The notes under the pieces are model-generated. The model was given only the letters and a program-made list of their open reading frames with translations. It was not told where the DNA came from and ran no database searches. Positions 35,509 through 43,435 of a DNA stretch of 64,000 nucleotides are shown in pieces. Source of the stretch: Litorimonas sp. (GTDB lineage: Bacteria > Pseudomonadota > Alphaproteobacteria > Caulobacterales > Maricaulaceae). A program made the translations under genes and the position numbers. Location: positions 62,001 to 126,000 of the forward strand of contig JAPYSU010000001.1 of assembly GCA_029936425.1 (NCBI GenBank). Reading direction: 5' to 3'. Position 1 is the first letter of the stretch. Each line of letters begins with the position of its first letter.

Positions 35509-36528
35509 ATGAATTTGAATCTAAGAAAATCTATCACAATTGGAAACAGCATAAAGCTAGCCTTAGCGAGTTTCACTGCCTTAGCAGTAATTATGCCTGC
35601 CAGCGCTTTCGCGGCAACCGTTGATTATTATGTCCATCTCAAAACCGGAACGGACAATGATGCCGATACAGATGGTGATGTATTTATCCAGTTACACGGT
35701 ATGGGGGATGATACTGCTAAAATTGAACTCGACAGCAGTGGCGATTACGATGATTTCGAAAAAGGTGATGGACGTTGGTATAAAATCTCGACGGACAAAA
35801 CAATTGGCCGGATCAAGGATATCACCTTGTCCCTGGAAGGAAATGACGGGTGGCAAGTCTCCTTCGCTTATGTGGTTGGGCCGACTTTAGAAAAAGGAAC
35901 TCCCACATTCCCGCAAACACAAGCATGGCTCGATGGTAAGAAAACCATAACGGGCGATTTTTATCGGTTTGGATTCGACAATATTTGGTTGGATAATGAT
36001 GATAGTAACTGGACGAATTCTCGCACCGTGACTCGAAAGGATTATGAGGAAACGCAATCGTCAAACGTCTTGGCCAAGCCTGAAGGGCGCTGGGTGATTG
36101 GCTGTAGCAATACTCAAAAATGTGGCTCTGAAGTCACGTCTTCTGTGGATCTCGGGAGCGGAACAGAAAGTACGAAAACAAAAGATGTGGGAGCTTCAAT
36201 CGAGTCCAGTGTAAGTGCTGGATATGCTATCCCCGGAGGACCAAGTGGTGATGTTACGATGACGGCTGGCGTATCAACCGCACTTTCCAATGCCATCAGC
36301 AACAGCACATCTAGTCAAAAAAGCAACGAAAACAAATGTACGACCGAGAATGAATTTAAAACTAAATCAACAACGGTCTGGCAATGGCAAATCACCGCAG
36401 ATTTGGGTTTTCAGGAAAAAGTTCGTGTAAATACCTGTCAGTTAGCATGTACGCAATCAAACGAAGAAGACAAGAACCTCATCGGAAAGCAGCCGCCCCT
36501 CTACGATTTTGCTTCTTGCACGAGGTAG
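35509..36528 (+). CDS. Secreted PLAT-like protein with aerolysin-like C-terminal region
   Basis: 339 residues. A long signal peptide (1-36, cleaved after ASAFAA) is followed by a PLAT/LH2-like beta-sandwich at 37-125: VDYYVHLKTGTDNDADTDGD, FIQLHG, DDFEKGDGRWY, IKDITLSLEG. From about 200 to 285 the protein is Ser/Thr/Gly-rich with alternating polarity (TSSVDLGSGTES, VGASIESSVSAGYA, VSTALSNAISNSTSSQ), as in the membrane-inserting hairpin of aerolysin/ETX-type toxins, and then strands such as WQWQITADLG. Six cysteines (199, 205, 277, 310, 314, 337) suggest disulfides. The gene is more AT-rich than its surroundings and flanked by terminators, hinting at transfer. PLAT likeness fair; pore-forming role is inference. 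Confidence 0.55.
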   Translation: MNLNLRKSITIGNSIKLALASFTALAVIMPASAFAATVDYYVHLKTGTDNDADTDGDVFIQLHGMGDDTAKIELDSSGDYDDFEKGDGRWYKISTDKTIGRIKDITLSLEGNDGWQVSFAYVVGPTLEKGTPTFPQTQAWLDGKKTITGDFYRFGFDNIWLDNDDSNWTNSRTVTRKDYEETQSSNVLAKPEGRWVIGCSNTQKCGSEVTSSVDLGSGTESTKTKDVGASIESSVSAGYAIPGGPSGDVTMTAGVSTALSNAISNSTSSQKSNENKCTTENEFKTKSTTVWQWQITADLGFQEKVRVNTCQLACTQSNEEDKNLIGKQPPLYDFASCTR

Positions 36529-36620
36529 TTTAAAGGCTTCATAAACTTGTCCACCGCTGCTGTATTTGCATCATCTAAATGAGCGGATTGTAACAGATAT
36601 GATGTTATTTATTTAGATAA

Positions 36621-36650
36621 AGTCCCGCCGTTAAAGCGGGGCTTTTTTGT
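36621..36650 (+). terminator. Rho-independent terminator after the secreted protein gene
   Basis: GTCCCGC-CGTTAAA-GCGGGGC (one G-T pair) followed by TTTTTT, about 95 bases after the stop. It converges with the DoxX-like gene that ends at 36661. Confidence 0.85.
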
Positions 36651-36660
36651 TTTACGGAGT

Positions 36661-37128
36661 TTAGGGCCTTTGCTTCCCTCGAAAAACAAGGAGGAAGGCG
36701 GCGCAAAGCCAGCTTACGCAGGCGGAAATAAAGAGAGCAGGCGAAAAGGCGGCAGGCTCTCCATCGATCCATTCCGTCGGCGTAGAAATGCCCAGCGGAG
36801 TGAAAAGGTGAAAGATGATGGCTCCGCTCATGACGCCAATCGCAATCAAGGCGCCGAACATTTGAGTGTTACGAGCAGAGCCCTGTTTCTTGGTCAAAAG
36901 GAAGATGGCCGGAAGAACAATTAAACAGAGGGCCGCTAACGCTTCAGCTACACCAATTATCCACGGTCCGGCTGGGAAAAAGAGTCCAATGCCAGACCAG
37001 TCCCGAAGTGTTGTAAAAATATGCTCTGGCGTCGGGTGCTCCGTAAATTTGAAACGTAGCGAGTCCAGAAAAATAACGCTTATAAAAAGCGCGGCCAACC
37101 AAGCGAGTATGTTCAGAAATGTTTTCAT
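36661..37128 (-). CDS. DoxX-like four-helix membrane protein
   Basis: 155 residues with four hydrophobic segments (about 5-22, 55-78, 88-107, 128-148). DSLRFKFTEHPTPEHIFTTL after helix 1 and FFPAGPWIIGVAEALAALCL are the layout of DoxX-like proteins, an inner-membrane family of mixed or unknown function. ATG 37128 is preceded by AAGGAGAGAGAC, which decides against the upstream start at 37179. It stands alone, with a structured RNA candidate upstream on the other strand. Confidence 0.75.
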   Translation of the reverse strand: MKTFLNILAWLAALFISVIFLDSLRFKFTEHPTPEHIFTTLRDWSGIGLFFPAGPWIIGVAEALAALCLIVLPAIFLLTKKQGSARNTQMFGALIAIGVMSGAIIFHLFTPLGISTPTEWIDGEPAAFSPALFISACVSWLCAAFLLVFRGKQRP

Positions 37129-37284
37129 GTCTCTCTCCTTCTCAGAGTAAACCACAAAACCGAATAATTGTAAGCGCAAATTTTTGTGAGCGTGTTTCGT
37201 GATTATTATAGAATCCGCCCTTGTGCTGACCTGTCGGAATTGTAATATTCATATCTTATTCATCTTACCTTGGGTAATTATGAA

Positions 37285-37452
37285 CATAGTCCTCTTGGAG
37301 GGGGAGTAGATCACAAAACGAATTTTGATGATCTATTACATTCAGAGTGCGTCGGACCGCCCCCTTACGGGAGAGCGAGACGGCTCTGAAAAGGCTCTGT
37401 CAGAATGTCAGTCTTCGGGGGAATTCTCGTTCTGGCAGAGCCACTTTTTTCT
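37285..37452 (+). ncRNA. Candidate structured small RNA ending in a strong terminator
   Basis: This 370-base gap holds three consecutive hairpins and no credible ORF. Hairpin 1 (37307-37335): TAGATCA-CAAAA/TTTTG-A-TGATCTA. Hairpin 2 (37341-37390): TTCAGAG..CGTC/GACG.CTCTGAA around a GC-rich loop. Hairpin 3 (37393-37442): GGCTCTGTCAGAA/TTCTGGCAGAGCC followed by ACTTTTTT, a classical terminator. GGAGGGGGAGTAG precedes hairpin 1. No plus-strand gene begins until 38118, so it is more likely a free-standing sRNA than a leader. The GGGGAGTAG and GCGAGAC pieces recall the yybP-ykoY manganese riboswitch, but the pairing does not match well. Confidence 0.55.
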
Positions 37453-37497
37453 CTACTAAGCTATCTCGGCCAGACAATAAGGTTTAAGGTATTGATC

Positions 37498-37959
37498 TTA
37501 GAGAGAGCTTTCCAAAACATTTGCAAATAGCTCGCCTTGCTGAGCGCCTTTCAGGGCTTTGTTGAGTAAGGTTTCTGTGCGCGGAAGTAATTCAGGTGTT
37601 CTCAGGGCCTCTTTAATTTTCTCTGCCAGAAAAGCTTCTCCGTCATCAATGGCCTGACAAGCAGCCTTCGCGTCGTCTTGAAAGAGTGTGGTGAATTTTA
37701 TCAACCCTCGATGCGCTGCCCCTGAAATAGACCCTTCAGTTTTCGGCTCCCCGCCCAGTTCTTCCACCGCGCTCTGGAATTCAGAAATTATTTGAGAGCG
37801 GCTATTGGCCCGCTCGGTAAAACGGACGTAAAGAGCATTGTCGTTCTGAAAGTCCTGCAAACAGGTTTTATAACCATTATAGCTGTCGATCATTGTCTGA
37901 GTGATGTCGTTCAGAATATTGATCTGAATTTGAGTTTCAGCAGGAGGCGTCTGGCTCAT
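37498..37959 (-). CDS. PA2169-type four-helix-bundle protein (DUF2383-like)
   Basis: A 153-residue, all-helical protein: LNDITQTMIDSYNGYKTCLQ, RANSRSQIISEFQSAVEELG, GSISGAAHRGLIKFTTLF, ending in a long helix. This matches the PA2169/DUF2383 family of ferritin-like bundles linked to stress response; no metal ligand set is obvious. ATG 37959 has GAG at about -11; the frame extends to 38010. Stress role is family knowledge, not seen here. Confidence 0.75.
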   Translation of the reverse strand: MSQTPPAETQIQINILNDITQTMIDSYNGYKTCLQDFQNDNALYVRFTERANSRSQIISEFQSAVEELGGEPKTEGSISGAAHRGLIKFTTLFQDDAKAACQAIDDGEAFLAEKIKEALRTPELLPRTETLLNKALKGAQQGELFANVLESSL

Positions 37960-38079
37960 GACAAGTCTCGATAGGGTTATAAGAAATGAGGTTTTAGGTA
38001 ACAATACCAACTCAATTTAATTTACGCTCATTTTGGCATCTGGTTCCGAGGGCAGAAAGAGAGAAGCCGTGTCCATGGC

Positions 38080-38110
38080 TTGACTCTGACCCGAGCCAAC
38101 ACGACATAAT
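38080..38110 (+). promoter_or_regulatory. Sigma-70-like promoter giving a possibly leaderless mRNA
   Basis: TTGACT (38080-38085) and CATAAT (38105-38110) with 19 bases between. Transcription would begin about 7 bases downstream, essentially at the ATG of 38118, which has no Shine-Dalgarno element in front. A leaderless transcript is therefore plausible. Confidence 0.45.
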
Positions 38111-38117
38111 AAAATTA

Positions 38118-39029
38118 ATGGAAACAAAGTCTCTCATTCCCCCGCCGTCGCTTGCGCATCATTTTGCGCAGGAGCGTCAAAGCCTGCGTCAGACACTGAA
38201 TAAGGATTTATCTCCGTCTCAGGTTGTCGGAGAGACCCGGCGGGCGCTTGACCGTACGGGGCTAAGCTTTACGCGCAGCGTGACTGACCCTCAGGTTCAA
38301 AAGGCAGGATTATGGCTTTTGGAAATTATTAAATCCGGAGCGGGGGTTTTGGACCGCGCGACCCATGCCGATGTGACTCTTGTCGAAACAGCTCCAAAAT
38401 CCGGGCTTTTTGACGGGTGGAAAGATTGGCGGCCGGGTCTGTTCTATATCGCGGCGGCGGGCCTGTTTACAGCGGGTCTCGTTCAGGGAGTTGGCCTGGT
38501 CGTAATTACATCGCTCAGCTTGGCGGGCCTGCATGCGCTTTCAACATTCAAACTTAGCTTTTTTTCTCGCTTGCCCTTTATGCCAAAGCCCAAAGCCCTG
38601 CCATCGCCAGAAGGCAAAAACATGCGCGCCGAAGCCTTCATCCGAACGGACAGCGCCGGGTTTATCAATCAGATCAGCGACGCGCTCGCCACAGCAGATC
38701 ATATTCTGGCCCGTATGGTGCAGACAGAACGGCAATCCCATTGGCGCGACGATCCGTCATTAATGGCTGTTCTGCAGAACCTCTTGGAAGCCGGGGCCGC
38801 TTCTGACGGCAATTACGCTCTGCAGCTCGTGGATAAAGAAATGAAAAGCGTCTTGGCGTCTGCGGGTATCGAGACAGTGGATTATACAAAGTCAACGTCT
38901 CATATGTTTGATGAAATGCCGGCTTTGATCGTCAATGAAGGCGACCCCGCCTTGGAAATGGCGGCTCCGGCTCTGGTCGGACAGGAGGGCCGTCTTTTGC
39001 GGCGTGGGACAGTCTGGGTACGAAAATGA
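38118..39029 (+). CDS. Membrane protein with GrpE-like C-terminus, partner of Hsp70-like ATPase
   Basis: 303 residues with no known family that I can name. Residues 1-100 are helical and charged; 106-143 form one or two membrane helices (FYIAAAGLFTAGLVQGVGLV); 170-250 is a second helical part. The end, FDEMPALIVNEGDPALEMAA then LVGQEGRLLRRGTVWV, resembles the GrpE beta domain, whose FDP..HEAM...G....RVLRPA.V.V pattern binds the Hsp70 ATPase. Its stop overlaps the next start (ATGA), so the two proteins are co-translated. I infer a membrane-bound nucleotide-exchange or adaptor role. The short GrpE-like match could be convergent. Confidence 0.55.
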   Translation: METKSLIPPPSLAHHFAQERQSLRQTLNKDLSPSQVVGETRRALDRTGLSFTRSVTDPQVQKAGLWLLEIIKSGAGVLDRATHADVTLVETAPKSGLFDGWKDWRPGLFYIAAAGLFTAGLVQGVGLVVITSLSLAGLHALSTFKLSFFSRLPFMPKPKALPSPEGKNMRAEAFIRTDSAGFINQISDALATADHILARMVQTERQSHWRDDPSLMAVLQNLLEAGAASDGNYALQLVDKEMKSVLASAGIETVDYTKSTSHMFDEMPALIVNEGDPALEMAAPALVGQEGRLLRRGTVWVRK

Positions 39030-40951
39030 GTAAGGCTCCTAAGACACGTCTTCAAACCGATGAGGAATTTATCGGCTTTGATCTGGGGCACGGCGAAACC
39101 GCACTGGGCCGGGCTTACGGCGCGACCGTGCGGGAGCCGGAAATTCTGGAATATCGCGGTCAGCGCAGTTTTGTGACTGCCGTAGCCAAAGACGGCAAAG
39201 ACATCAAGATCGGAGCCGATGCGCTCAGCCTTTCCTTCGCGGCGCACAAGCCTGAGGTCTGGCTGAAATTCAAAAGCCGCCACCTTGACGCCAAAACGGC
39301 GGAGCCGATCACTTATTTCACCCAGGCTTTGATAGACGGACTGTCTGAGGAAAAGACCATACGCGGGCCGAAAAACAGCCGTTTTGTGATCGGGTGCCCG
39401 TCTGGATGGGACACGCAGACCCGGGAGGCATACCGCAATGTCTTTGAACAGGCGGGATTGAAAACCGTTCGTATTGTCCCCGAAAGCCGCGCGGCTTTGA
39501 TGACGGCACTGGAACAGGGTTATGTCTCCATAGAAGATACCCGTGCATCGGTTCTGATTATTGATATTGGTTCTTCGACGACAGACTTTACCTATTGCCG
39601 TGATCTCGACGCCGATGATGTGGGCCACAATGAATTGGGGTCGGGCCTCTTGGATGATGAGATTTTCAAGCTCAATCTTGAGCGTCAAAAATCCAAAAAA
39701 GAGATCGAAAAGCTGATCGAGGCTTTCCCGCATTACAAGGCTATTCTGACTTACTGGTGCCGCCAGGCGAAGGAAGCCTATTTTACCGGTGATGATATTC
39801 CGGTTGAAATGATTAAACGCCTTCCCGCCGGAAAGCGTGTCTTTTTTGAAATTCGTATAGACAAAAAAGACGCGAAGAAAATTCTGGAAACGCCTCTGGA
39901 CGCCCTTAATGGGTTTAGCTGGAAAGACGCGTTTGATTACGCTCTCAAAGAAACGATAGAGACACTGGGCGGCCGGGCGCCGAATACAGTTCTGCTCACA
40001 GGCGGGGCGTCGCGATTGCCTTTAGTGCTTCCGGCCACGCAGAAAGCCTTCCCCAAAGCGCGTGTTATTCGCGGGGCAGAACCGGAATTTGCCATTGCGC
40101 GAGGTCTAGCCTGGCTGGGCAGGTTTGAATATTTACATGCAAATTTCAAAATGGAAACGGCGGGTCTGCTGGCAGAGGACGGCGAGGTAACATTACGGGC
40201 TCAGGAAAAAGCGCGATCTCTTGGCGGATTAATTGCGCCGGTTCTGGTCGATGCCATGATCGAAGACTGTATTCTGCCGGCTTTCCAGGAATGGCGCAGC
40301 GGAGCCGTAAAGTCATTGGACGAGGTCGAAGACGTCTTGGAAGAGAAAGTCAAAGCCTGGCTGGAATCGGACAAGGCCCAGGAAAGTCTTCGGCCCATTA
40401 TTGATAGTTGGTTTGCCAATCTACAGCGCGATATTGAAGCCCATACCGACCCGCTTTGCCGCGCGCACGGCTTGCCCGCCATGGTACTGAGTCTCGACGG
40501 GAGTGAGCACGTGTCCCGTCATTTGGAAGGCTTATCCGTCTCTGCCCCCGGAATGGCGTCCCTCGAGTCCGATACAGCGCTGGTCGGGACAGGGGTGAGC
40601 GCCCTCCTGATCAGCGCGCTTCTGGCCAAAGTAAATTTGTTCGCAGCCCTGTTCGTAAATCCAGTCGGTATAATTGTCGGAGGAGCCCTGTTGGGCGGTG
40701 GCTACCTCTTTGGCCGAAAGGCGATTTCCGGGAAAATGCGTAAATCCAAGCTCCCTGTCGTCGCGCGGCAAATATTGACCGATGCCCGCGTCAGAGCGGC
40801 GGCCAAGAGGCAGCGCCCTGATTTGATAAGAGCTGTGTCCAAAGCCTGGGACGATGCGGCAGCGGAGCGTTTCAGCTTGGAGCTGACCGATATGTTGGAG
40901 CGCGCCCTCGTTGAACGGGCCGACGAACGCGCCGTATTGTTCTTGATCTAG
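39026..40951 (+). CDS. Membrane-anchored Hsp70-family ATPase without substrate-binding domain
   Basis: 641 residues. An Hsp70/actin ATPase fold spans about 14-368 with all five motifs: phosphate-1 FIGFDLGHGETALG (15-28), connect-1 VPESRAALMTALEQG (151-165), phosphate-2 VLIIDIGSSTTDFTY (176-190), adenosine TVLLTGGASRLPLV (321-334), connect-2 FAIARGLAWLGR (355-366). Instead of the beta-sandwich substrate domain and lid there is a helical region (390-515), two membrane helices (about 521-563, Gly-rich), and a basic helical tail. It is thus an ATPase tethered to the membrane, coupled to the GrpE-like partner. No DnaJ gene is adjacent. ATPase fold is sure; function unknown. Confidence 0.82.
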   Translation: MSKAPKTRLQTDEEFIGFDLGHGETALGRAYGATVREPEILEYRGQRSFVTAVAKDGKDIKIGADALSLSFAAHKPEVWLKFKSRHLDAKTAEPITYFTQALIDGLSEEKTIRGPKNSRFVIGCPSGWDTQTREAYRNVFEQAGLKTVRIVPESRAALMTALEQGYVSIEDTRASVLIIDIGSSTTDFTYCRDLDADDVGHNELGSGLLDDEIFKLNLERQKSKKEIEKLIEAFPHYKAILTYWCRQAKEAYFTGDDIPVEMIKRLPAGKRVFFEIRIDKKDAKKILETPLDALNGFSWKDAFDYALKETIETLGGRAPNTVLLTGGASRLPLVLPATQKAFPKARVIRGAEPEFAIARGLAWLGRFEYLHANFKMETAGLLAEDGEVTLRAQEKARSLGGLIAPVLVDAMIEDCILPAFQEWRSGAVKSLDEVEDVLEEKVKAWLESDKAQESLRPIIDSWFANLQRDIEAHTDPLCRAHGLPAMVLSLDGSEHVSRHLEGLSVSAPGMASLESDTALVGTGVSALLISALLAKVNLFAALFVNPVGIIVGGALLGGGYLFGRKAISGKMRKSKLPVVARQILTDARVRAAAKRQRPDLIRAVSKAWDDAAAERFSLELTDMLERALVERADERAVLFLI

Positions 40952-41511
40952 GGGTATTCCTTCGTCAGCACATCATCCAGATCCACGTCCGATCCGTCGC
41001 CCTCCATGTCGATAACGATACGGGTCCTGGTTTTACCGTTTTCCACATAGGTTTCTTTTTCAACAGTCATTTCCTTATCCATAGATTTCAAGACAACGCG
41101 GTCTTCTTCGTCGCGGCGGACTTCTCCGACCGTGTCTCCGTCAAAATGGAAAGAGAAACTATTTTCGCTTTTCTCGACTTCTATATCTTCGGCGAAGTCT
41201 GCCATCATATCCGCAAGATTGGACAAAACACCGGACTCGACGATCATCTCTTCCAGTTCTCTGGATTTTTCGCGCATCTCATCGCCCGATTTGAATTTAT
41301 AAACACGTACCTGTTTTTCGGATGTTTTGTTGTCTCCGGCTTCGGTTTCTATCATATCATAGGCCGACAGACGCTCTTTGAGTTTTCTGGCAAAGTCCGA
41401 ATTTTCGCTCTCACTTTCCTCTGAGGTTTTCTTATGAGGGTGATCCGCGGCCAAGGCAGGACCGGCGCAAGCCGTCAACAGAAAGGCTGAAATTAGGAAA
41501 AAGGAACGCAT
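40948..41511 (-). CDS. Hypothetical secreted acidic protein
   Basis: 187 residues. Signal peptide RSFFLISAFLLTACAGPALA; the TAC there also resembles a lipobox, so it may be a lipoprotein. The mature protein is strongly charged: a Ser/Glu-rich start, a helical region DEMREKSRELEEMIVESGVL, and a beta region with alternating acidic residues to VDLDDVLTKEYP. ATG 41511 follows GGAGGCTATA. It converges with the Hsp70-like gene, stops overlapping by 4 bases. Not recognised. Confidence 0.68.
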   Translation of the reverse strand: MRSFFLISAFLLTACAGPALAADHPHKKTSEESESENSDFARKLKERLSAYDMIETEAGDNKTSEKQVRVYKFKSGDEMREKSRELEEMIVESGVLSNLADMMADFAEDIEVEKSENSFSFHFDGDTVGEVRRDEEDRVVLKSMDKEMTVEKETYVENGKTRTRIVIDMEGDGSDVDLDDVLTKEYP

Positions 41512-41651
41512 TATAGCCTCCAGATTAAGGTTCACACTTATTTAATCATAAATTTCCAATCAGGTCTCTTTAAATTGCGGTTAGCCTGGTGCGCGGTAAT
41601 TTTTACTGCAAGGCACTTGCACGGCGGCTCATTCCACGCTTTAGACAAGAC

Positions 41652-42227
41652 ATGATACGGGACCGATTTTTCTATCCACTGATCGCTTTGCTCACCGTGG
41701 TTATTGTAACTATTGCCATGCTGCCCAGCTGCCGTGAGAGCCTCACAGACATTGACATTCGTACACAAGGATACATTGCCCAAGGCGATGATCTGGCCCT
41801 GATAGAGGCGTCTCCGGGGACAACCGTCTCTTTTGTGGGAGAAACATCCCGTGAACTGGCTTTTGTTACCGCGTCGGCGCATTTGGCGCGCTCTGCCGCG
41901 CCTCCATCCGCTGGCGTCTTTGCCCCATTAGGATCGGATTACGAACGGGTTTTTGCCGGAAAAAACCTCCGTATGACGCTTACGGCGCGGCAAGGCAGCG
42001 CCAATCCGGTGGAGACCTTCAAAATGGGCTATTTTACGGCAGGGCCGGGTGATAGCGGCTGGCAAAGCTTTGAATTGACGCCGGAGTTTCAGGATTTCAG
42101 CTTCACATTTACGCCGCCTCTGCCCAATGACGAACCCGATCTGGATTATTTTGGGGTCTGGCCGGATGAAGAAGGCGAGCAACGCGAAATGGATATTTCC
42201 CGATTTAAAATTGAGGTTCTGAATTAA
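41652..42227 (+). CDS. Hypothetical membrane-anchored periplasmic protein
   Basis: About 191 residues from ATG 41652: one N-terminal helix (FFYPLIALLTVVIVTIAML) followed by a periplasmic beta-rich domain with SFVGETSRELAFVTASAHLA and LTPEFQDFSFTFTPPLPNDE, which resembles a jelly-roll carbohydrate-binding-like sandwich. The start is uncertain, as no good Shine-Dalgarno element is visible and the frame extends to 41589. It converges with an AGE-family epimerase gene; a sugar-related role is only a possibility. Confidence 0.6.
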   Translation: MIRDRFFYPLIALLTVVIVTIAMLPSCRESLTDIDIRTQGYIAQGDDLALIEASPGTTVSFVGETSRELAFVTASAHLARSAAPPSAGVFAPLGSDYERVFAGKNLRMTLTARQGSANPVETFKMGYFTAGPGDSGWQSFELTPEFQDFSFTFTPPLPNDEPDLDYFGVWPDEEGEQREMDISRFKIEVLN

Positions 42228-42234
42228 ATCAGGT

Positions 42235-43362
42235 CTATAACTGACTAACCCGCTTGGCTTCAGCCGTCATCCCCAAAATATGATAGAAAGTACTGACGGG
42301 AATGGTTTTGGCAATATTTGCCCCGCAGGCATTTAACTGATCGGCCCAGCTCCCATCAGGCTTAAGATAGGTTTCAAATAATCCGCTTATCAGGGCGGAC
42401 GCGCTTTCGGCGGCTCCCGGCACGCCTAATTCCGCCATGGAAAGATGCGCTTTGATTGCTTCTGTCTGGACCCAGAGACGTTTGGTTTCGCGCCGGACCT
42501 CGCCTGAATGGTTTTCTTCATCGTTTAAAAACGGGCTTCGCTGGTAATGAAGCGTATCGTAAAGTTTTGCGGCGTCGTCAAAGGTTTCCACCCCTGAGAG
42601 CTTTGTATATTCCCCTAAAAGCCAGACCCATTCCGCCGAATGCCCGGGCTCTGCCGTATCGCCTTTAGGGGCGGGCGCAATATCCCAGTCAGTTTGAAAA
42701 TATTCTCGAATGCGGTGTGTTTTTCGGTCGAAGAATCTGTCTTTGAAAAGTTTATAAACCGCGCGTGCAGGGGCGAGGTCGGTTTCGTCTCGACTGGCTC
42801 TATACAGGGCCATATTGGCCTCAAACCAATGCATATGCGGATTTTGACGTCTTAAATGCTTTGAGTTCAAAGGGAGAGATTCAAACCATCCCCCGGTTTC
42901 GGCGGAGAGTCGGCGATCCACAAAAGTGCGGATGTCATAGGCGTCGAAAAGATAATTTTCTTCCTCTGTCAGGTGGTAAAGCGAGGCGCTGGCCAAAAGG
43001 TAAAAGGCATGATCATAAAAATCCCGCATATCATTGGAGATTGTGCCGTCGGGGAGAATGCGGTGAACATAACCGTCATCCATCATGAGACTGAGCCCCT
43101 TGTCACGCATGGCCTGATAGGTGCTGCGAGCAATGTCTTCGCCGTCATACCATCCGAGCCGCGTCGCTGTTGAGTAAACATAAACCTGCCGCGCCAATAT
43201 GCGCCACCGGCGCTCTGCATCTCTATCCGGGCTTCCGTCCAGATGCAGGTGTTCCACCCATGACCCATCCGGAAAACGCGCTCTATCCGCCCAATAAGGC
43301 AGCGCCGCATCGATGCACCAAGACTTCAGTCGGTCAGCACTATTTTTTAAAGAAAAATTCAT
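42235..43362 (-). CDS. AGE-family sugar epimerase/isomerase
   Basis: A 375-residue (alpha/alpha)6-barrel enzyme of the N-acylglucosamine 2-epimerase family, interconverting aldoses such as mannose and glucose or fructose. Family marks: RQVYVYSTATRLGWYDG, NPHMHWFEANMALYRAS, PGHSAEWVWLLGEY and RLWVQTEAIKAHL; the His residues in HMHWFEA and PGHSAEW fit the catalytic pair. Divergent from the nucleotide-sugar epimerase gene. Exact sugar unknown. Confidence 0.88.
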   Translation of the reverse strand: MNFSLKNSADRLKSWCIDAALPYWADRARFPDGSWVEHLHLDGSPDRDAERRWRILARQVYVYSTATRLGWYDGEDIARSTYQAMRDKGLSLMMDDGYVHRILPDGTISNDMRDFYDHAFYLLASASLYHLTEEENYLFDAYDIRTFVDRRLSAETGGWFESLPLNSKHLRRQNPHMHWFEANMALYRASRDETDLAPARAVYKLFKDRFFDRKTHRIREYFQTDWDIAPAPKGDTAEPGHSAEWVWLLGEYTKLSGVETFDDAAKLYDTLHYQRSPFLNDEENHSGEVRRETKRLWVQTEAIKAHLSMAELGVPGAAESASALISGLFETYLKPDGSWADQLNACGANIAKTIPVSTFYHILGMTAEAKRVSQL

Positions 43363-43435
43363 AATGACTGGCGCCGCGTAACCTGATTTTCAGCTTTAAC
43401 TTTCTTCCCTGTGACGAAGCGTCTACAGGAAGGAC

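Noticed and set aside
37285..37400. yybP-ykoY manganese riboswitch
   Set aside because: Only short pieces (GGGGAGTAG, GCGAGAC) match; the evident TTCAGAG/CTCTGAA stem conflicts with that fold and no metal transporter follows. Left as an unassigned RNA.
38900..39733. Minus-strand frame of 277 codons across the Hsp70-like gene
   Set aside because: It lies opposite an ATPase with intact motifs, lacks a ribosome-binding site and has Cys/Arg-rich, low-similarity sequence: a shadow frame.
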